In this document: piece by piece, positions 4,402 to 7,369 of the stretch | Numbering within the stretch: position 1 is the stretch's first letter | How the letters are laid out: the number at the start of each line of letters is the position of its first letter | Source of the DNA: CAYUYH01 sp964449175 | GTDB taxonomy: Bacteria; Planctomycetota; Phycisphaerae; SM23-33 | Direction: 5' to 3' | DNA length: 7,369 nt | Assembly (NCBI GenBank): GCA_964449175.1 | Contig: CAYUYH010000142.1 | Coordinates: forward strand, 1-7,369 | Translations under genes and position numbers: made by a program | The notes under the pieces: model-generated | What the model was told of the DNA's origin: nothing | The model's input: the letters and a program-made list of their open reading frames with translations, nothing else | Database searches by the model: none

Positions 4402-5736
4402 ATGTTCGAAGTGGACAGTTTTCACCCAATCTCTCGCGCAGCTGTATTTTTCGCTGTGGTGGCGGCGCTGTGCGTCCCGGCCGTTGCACAAGACAGCCCG
4501 GAGTACTTCAGCGTGCCTTTCCAGGTGGACGGGTCGCCCCTGACGCTGCAGATGTCGGCCTGGGTTCCGCAGGACGTCCCGCTGAAGGGCATGCTGCTGT
4601 CCGCGCCCGGATTCGGGAACGACTCCCGGGACTCGCTAGCGGACCCATACCTCCAGGGCATGGCCGGGGCGCTTGGTATGGGGATCATGGGCTTGGACGA
4701 CCCGGGATATAATACCCCCGCCTACTACTACTGCGGCACGAGCCCGGCGGAGGCATCGGCGAACCTCCAGGTGGCCCTGGACGCGACGGCGTCGGCCTTT
4801 TCCACGCCCGAAGTCAGCAATGCCCCGGTGGCTTTCTACGGCTTCTCCAGGGGCGCGTTTGTCGCCAACGTGTTCGCGGGGCTCGTGCCCGACCGTGCGA
4901 TGTGCTTCTACACCGACAAGGGCGGATCGGGGATGCCCTCCGGCGATCCTGCCGTCCTCACGATTCCCGGCATGTTCGTCCCCGGCAGCCAGGACTCCAT
5001 AGTGAGTCCCGAGATCGTGTACGGCTCCTATGACAACTGGCGGTCGCAGGGGGCGCAGGTGTCGCTGGCGGTCGACTGGTGGGAGGGCCACACGTCCAAG
5101 CAGAGCGATATGCTGTTTACGTTCCTCCAACAGGTGATGAACGAGCGATACCCGCAGGGCCAGGTGCTTTCGAGCGAGCCAAACACCCCGCTCCAGTTGG
5201 CCACGATCCCCGACAACGAAGGCTGGCTCGGCCAGCCGGCCGGGCTGCTCGGCGGGTCGCCTGTGCACGTCGCTGAGCCGGAAATTGCGCCCTACGACGA
5301 CTACAGCGGCGATCCAAACGGAGCTTCATGGTTTACAAATGAAGCGATGGCCAGGGTCTGGCGCGTTGCCAACGACACGTTCAACGGGGCTTCGGAGGTG
5401 ACGATGGACACGGGCGGGTGGAGCCATGAGCTTGGCGCCGCCATCGACGTGTCATTTGAGCTGACGGGGCGCCGCGCGTCGATCATAGACTACGTGGAGA
5501 TCTACCACAATGAGGAGCTGCTTGACACGATCACGATAACGGACCCCAGCGGACAGGTCTTCTACACGCCGACGACCAAGGGCGTACACACATTCTCAGC
5601 CGTCGCCGGCATAGACAGCCTGCCGACGATCAAGTACACCGACTGCATGGCCGTGGCTGTTGTCCCCGAACCGGCAATGCTCGCTCTGTTGGGCGGCGGC
5701 GCGTTGGCGGTTCTCCGACGTCGCCGCAAGGCGTAA
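4402..5736 (+). CDS. Secreted alpha/beta hydrolase with Ig-like region and PEP-CTERM signal
   Basis: A 444-residue exported protein. A signal peptide (residues 1-29) ends in VPAVA before Gln30. The alpha/beta hydrolase domain (about 35-250) has the nucleophile elbow GFSRG at 147-151 (Ser149), a likely acid Asp198 in PGSQDS, and a likely base His230 in WEGH, all in canonical order, so the enzyme looks intact. Residues about 330-410 are beta-rich; VEIYHNEELLDTITI...GVHTFSAVAG resembles bacterial Ig-like domains of extracellular enzymes. The protein ends VPEPAMLALL, a hydrophobic segment, then RRRRKA, a standard PEP-CTERM exosortase signal. The start at 4402 is set by a strong AGGAGG (4391-4396) 5 bases upstream and by the signal peptide; the frame stays open back to 4222, but that part looks non-coding. 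It probably cleaves an ester outside the cell. The substrate is unknown. It may act with the propeller protein upstream. Confidence 0.88.
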   Translation: MFEVDSFHPISRAAVFFAVVAALCVPAVAQDSPEYFSVPFQVDGSPLTLQMSAWVPQDVPLKGMLLSAPGFGNDSRDSLADPYLQGMAGALGMGIMGLDDPGYNTPAYYYCGTSPAEASANLQVALDATASAFSTPEVSNAPVAFYGFSRGAFVANVFAGLVPDRAMCFYTDKGGSGMPSGDPAVLTIPGMFVPGSQDSIVSPEIVYGSYDNWRSQGAQVSLAVDWWEGHTSKQSDMLFTFLQQVMNERYPQGQVLSSEPNTPLQLATIPDNEGWLGQPAGLLGGSPVHVAEPEIAPYDDYSGDPNGASWFTNEAMARVWRVANDTFNGASEVTMDTGGWSHELGAAIDVSFELTGRRASIIDYVEIYHNEELLDTITITDPSGQVFYTPTTKGVHTFSAVAGIDSLPTIKYTDCMAVAVVPEPAMLALLGGGALAVLRRRRKA

Positions 5737-5768
5737 TCCCACGCCGGACATTCCGAGCGATGCACACA

Positions 5769-5792
5769 GGCGGCGGGCTTCGGCCCGCCGTC
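5769..5792 (+). terminator. Strong TTCG-loop hairpin after the alpha/beta hydrolase
   Basis: A 10-pair stem (5769-5778 with 5783-5792, one G-U pair) carries a TTCG tetraloop, one of the most stable RNA loops. It lies 32 bases after the stop at 5736. No T-tract follows. It sits in a convergent gap and probably marks the transcript 3' end. Confidence 0.6.
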
Positions 5793-5914
5793 GCAGGCGT
5801 TCGGTCGCCACGAGACTTCTGCATGGAATGAGCCTGCGGCACGGAAGAGGGTCTACGGCAGAACGGCGCCCCTCGGCATGAACCGGACACCGAAGCGCCC
5901 GGCCGGCGCCGCCT

Positions 5915-5928
5915 GCCGCGAAAGCGGC
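5915..5928 (-). terminator. GAAA-type hairpin after the PLP enzyme gene
   Basis: GCCGC (5915-5919) and GCGGC (5924-5928) flank GAAA as read on the + strand; on the minus transcript the loop reads TTTC. The stem begins 7 bases after the minus-strand stop at 5936. A 10-bp palindrome, GCCCGCGGGC (5927-5936), overlaps both the stop codon and the stem. No T-run is present. The rest of the 199-base convergent gap (5737-5935) holds no gene that I can support. Confidence 0.4.
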
Positions 5929-5935
5929 CCGCGGG

Positions 5936-7105
5936 CTACCTCTTCGACGCCACCCCGCGGGCGACGCACGCCAGCGCCTGCTTGAGGTCTTCCACGAGCT
6001 TGGCCGGCGGCTCGAGCCCGATCGACAGGCGGACCGTGTTCCGCGAGACGCCGAAGGTCAGTCGCCGCTCCGGCGGCAGGTAGAGCATGGTCGTCAGGTA
6101 GGGGATGCAGATCAGCGACTCGGTCGCGCCGAGGCTGACGGCGTGATAGATCGCTCGCAGGGCCGCGATGAAGCGCTTGGCGTCCTCTTCGTCGTGGCCC
6201 ACGTCGAAGGCGAGCATCCCACCGAAGCCGCGAGTCATCTGCCGCGCGGCAACCTCGTGGCCCGGAGACATCTCCAGCCCGGGATACATCAGCTTGGATA
6301 TCTGCGGCTGGGCGGCCAGGAACTCCGCGACCACCTGCCCGCCGCGGGCCATCGCCTCGGCCCGCAGCTCAAAGGTCTTCAGCCCGCGGTCCAGCAGGAA
6401 GGCCGAGTACGCGTCCAGCGTCGTGCCGATGGCCTGGCGGGTGAACCACAGCTCGTTGTAGTGCTCCTTCGAGCCGGCGATCGCCCCGGCCATCAGGTCG
6501 TTGTGCCCGCCGAGCGCCTTGGTGGCGCTGTGGACGACCATGTCGGCCCCCAGCTTCAGCGGCTTCTGGTGGTAGGGCGTGGCGAAGGTGTTGTCGACCA
6601 CCAGCAGGGCGCCCACCTTGTCCGCCGCCTTGCGGACGGCCGCAATGTCGATGACCTTGCACAGCGGGTTGCTCGGCGTCTCCAGCAGGATCATCCGCGT
6701 GTTGGGGCGGATGTGCCGGCCGATGCTGTCGGCGTCGGCGGCGTCCAGCCACGTGACCTCCACGCCCAGCCGCTCGAGGATCAGCGAGACCTTGTAGTTG
6801 GCCCCGTAGACGTCGTGGAAGAGTATCAGGTTGTCGCCGGCCTTGAGGTAGGTCAGGTAGACCATCGTGCAAGCGGCCATGCCCGTCGTGCAGACGACGC
6901 AGTCCTCGGCCTCCTCCAGGGCGGCGATCTTCAGCTCGACGTCGCGAACGGTCGGATTGTCGTCTCGGTGATAGGTGTAGCCGTCGATCTCGCCGTCGGT
7001 GATCTGCCGCAGCACCTCGAAGGACAGGTACTCGTAGTTCACGGCGTTGACGATGGGCGTGACCATCGGGCGATTGCCGTAGGGGGTAAGCGGGTCGGAG
7101 GCCAT
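5936..7105 (-). CDS. Trans-sulfuration family PLP enzyme (cystathionine gamma-synthase/lyase type)
   Basis: A 389-residue cytoplasmic enzyme, the usual length for the Cys/Met metabolism PLP family. Its PLP site is complete: Y-H-R-D-D-NPT (Tyr45, Arg47), TTGMAA at 73-78, Tyr100 in VYGANYK, DNTFATP with Asp171, SATKALGGH with the PLP lysine Lys196, LGATESL with Glu329-Ser330, and RLSIGLE with the carboxylate-binding Arg359. The Glu in ATESL is known from gamma-acting members (cystathionine gamma-synthase or gamma-lyase); the Cys found in methionine gamma-lyase after the YG motif is Ala102 here, which argues against that enzyme. It likely makes or splits cystathionine in methionine/cysteine metabolism; synthase and lyase cannot be separated by eye. 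ATG at 7105 has AAGGA (7120 to 7116) 10 bases upstream. A palindrome at 7129-7145 may control it. Confidence 0.92.
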   Translation of the reverse strand: MASDPLTPYGNRPMVTPIVNAVNYEYLSFEVLRQITDGEIDGYTYHRDDNPTVRDVELKIAALEEAEDCVVCTTGMAACTMVYLTYLKAGDNLILFHDVYGANYKVSLILERLGVEVTWLDAADADSIGRHIRPNTRMILLETPSNPLCKVIDIAAVRKAADKVGALLVVDNTFATPYHQKPLKLGADMVVHSATKALGGHNDLMAGAIAGSKEHYNELWFTRQAIGTTLDAYSAFLLDRGLKTFELRAEAMARGGQVVAEFLAAQPQISKLMYPGLEMSPGHEVAARQMTRGFGGMLAFDVGHDEEDAKRFIAALRAIYHAVSLGATESLICIPYLTTMLYLPPERRLTFGVSRNTVRLSIGLEPPAKLVEDLKQALACVARGVASKR

Positions 7106-7128
7106 AGCGAAGCGTTCCTTTCGTCTCG

Positions 7129-7145
7129 CGGCTGTGTCACAGCCG
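7129..7145. promoter_or_regulatory. 17-bp palindrome upstream of the PLP enzyme gene
   Basis: CGGCTGTG (7129-7136) and CACAGCCG (7138-7145) are perfect inverted copies around a single T. The site lies 23-40 bases before the start codon at 7105 and just upstream of its Shine-Dalgarno. An odd-centred palindrome of this size is a plausible dimeric repressor site; as RNA it would form a short hairpin. I did not find a convincing -10/-35 pair for this gene on the minus strand. Confidence 0.45.
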
Positions 7146-7249
7146 GGCCGCTGCCGCCGCCGGGGTGCGACGTGCCGGACCGGGAGTCTACCACACTCGC
7201 CCCGGCCGAGAAAGCGGCATCCTCCACGCCCGCGCCGCGCGGCTGGGCC

Positions 7250-7277
7250 TTGACTTCGCGGAAATGCGCGTTATAAT
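7250..7277 (+). promoter_or_regulatory. Near-consensus sigma70 promoter reading out of the window
   Basis: TTGACT (7250-7255, 5 of 6) and a perfect TATAAT (7272-7277) are 16 bases apart. This is the best promoter match in the window. Transcription would start near 7284 and run off the right edge. It diverges from the PLP enzyme gene. The remaining gap (7146-7249) is GC-rich and shows no gene. Confidence 0.75.
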
Positions 7278-7283
7278 GCCTGC

Positions 7284-7369
7284 GCTTCGGTTTCCGCTCG
7301 TGGAAGCGGCGGAGGTCTTAGCACACCGAGGGGTGCGGGCGTCCCCGCTCACTCGACCCACCCCCAGGC
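7284..7369 (+). other. Structured leader or start of an unidentified RNA (cut by edge)
   Basis: Downstream of the strong promoter are two hairpins: CCGCT (7294-7298) with AGCGG (7305-7309), and GCGGG (7335-7339) with CCCGC (7344-7348). A GGAGG at 7311-7315 has no ATG, GTG or TTG at a usable distance; the nearest, a GTG at 7333, is 17 bases further on. The stretch is therefore either a 5' leader or the start of a non-coding RNA gene. I cannot assign it to tRNA, tmRNA, SRP RNA or RNase P RNA from what is visible. Confidence 0.35.

Noticed and set aside
6143..7276. Open frame of 377 codons antisense to the PLP enzyme
   Set aside because: Low-complexity Val, Gly and Arg-rich translation typical of an antisense shadow; the minus-strand frame has every PLP-site motif.
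7310..7369. Protein start at the right edge (GGAGG at 7311-7315 followed by GTG at 7333-7335)
   Set aside because: The spacing of 17 bases is too long for a usual Shine-Dalgarno, and too little sequence follows to judge coding potential.

Overview
The window looks like chromosomal DNA from a high-GC bacterium, most likely a member of the Planctomycetota (Phycisphaerae-like). The main reason is two successive secreted proteins that end in PEP-CTERM sorting signals (VPEP, a hydrophobic segment, then RRRR), a style common in that phylum and in Verrucomicrobia. A rhamnogalacturonan-acetylesterase-type SGNH hydrolase fits a polysaccharide-degrading lifestyle. The taxonomy is inferred from protein style, not from a marker gene.

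Layout, left to right: (1) the C-terminal end of an MgtA/MgtB-type Mg2+ P-type ATPase (+), entering from the left edge; (2) a 187-bp convergent gap filled with hairpins and a REP-like inverted repeat; (3) a CE12-like SGNH esterase (-); (4) a divergent intergenic region with a -strand promoter for the esterase and a +strand promoter followed by a palindrome overlapping the start of a TetR-family regulator; (5) the TetR gene, overlapping a 98-residue zinc-ribbon protein; (6) an exported seven-repeat SBBP beta-propeller with a PEP-CTERM signal and an odd 36-residue tail; (7) a secreted alpha/beta hydrolase with an Ig-like C-terminal region and a normal PEP-CTERM ending; (8) a convergent gap with a strong TTCG-loop hairpin and a GAAA-loop hairpin; (9) a trans-sulfuration-family PLP enzyme (-), preceded by a 17-bp palindrome; (10) a near-consensus sigma70 promoter reading off the right edge into a structured leader of unknown identity.

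How the genes may work together: the TetR and zinc-ribbon genes form a small translationally coupled operon that probably autoregulates through the start-codon palindrome. The divergent esterase may share that control. The two PEP-CTERM proteins are probably exported and anchored or processed by an exosortase encoded elsewhere. The Mg2+ transporter and the PLP enzyme look like ordinary housekeeping neighbours. I see no CRISPR array, tRNA, rRNA, transposase or phage gene, and no clear defence or biosynthetic system. The most interesting parts are the PEP-CTERM pair, the two palindromic operator candidates, and the unidentified transcript at the right edge.
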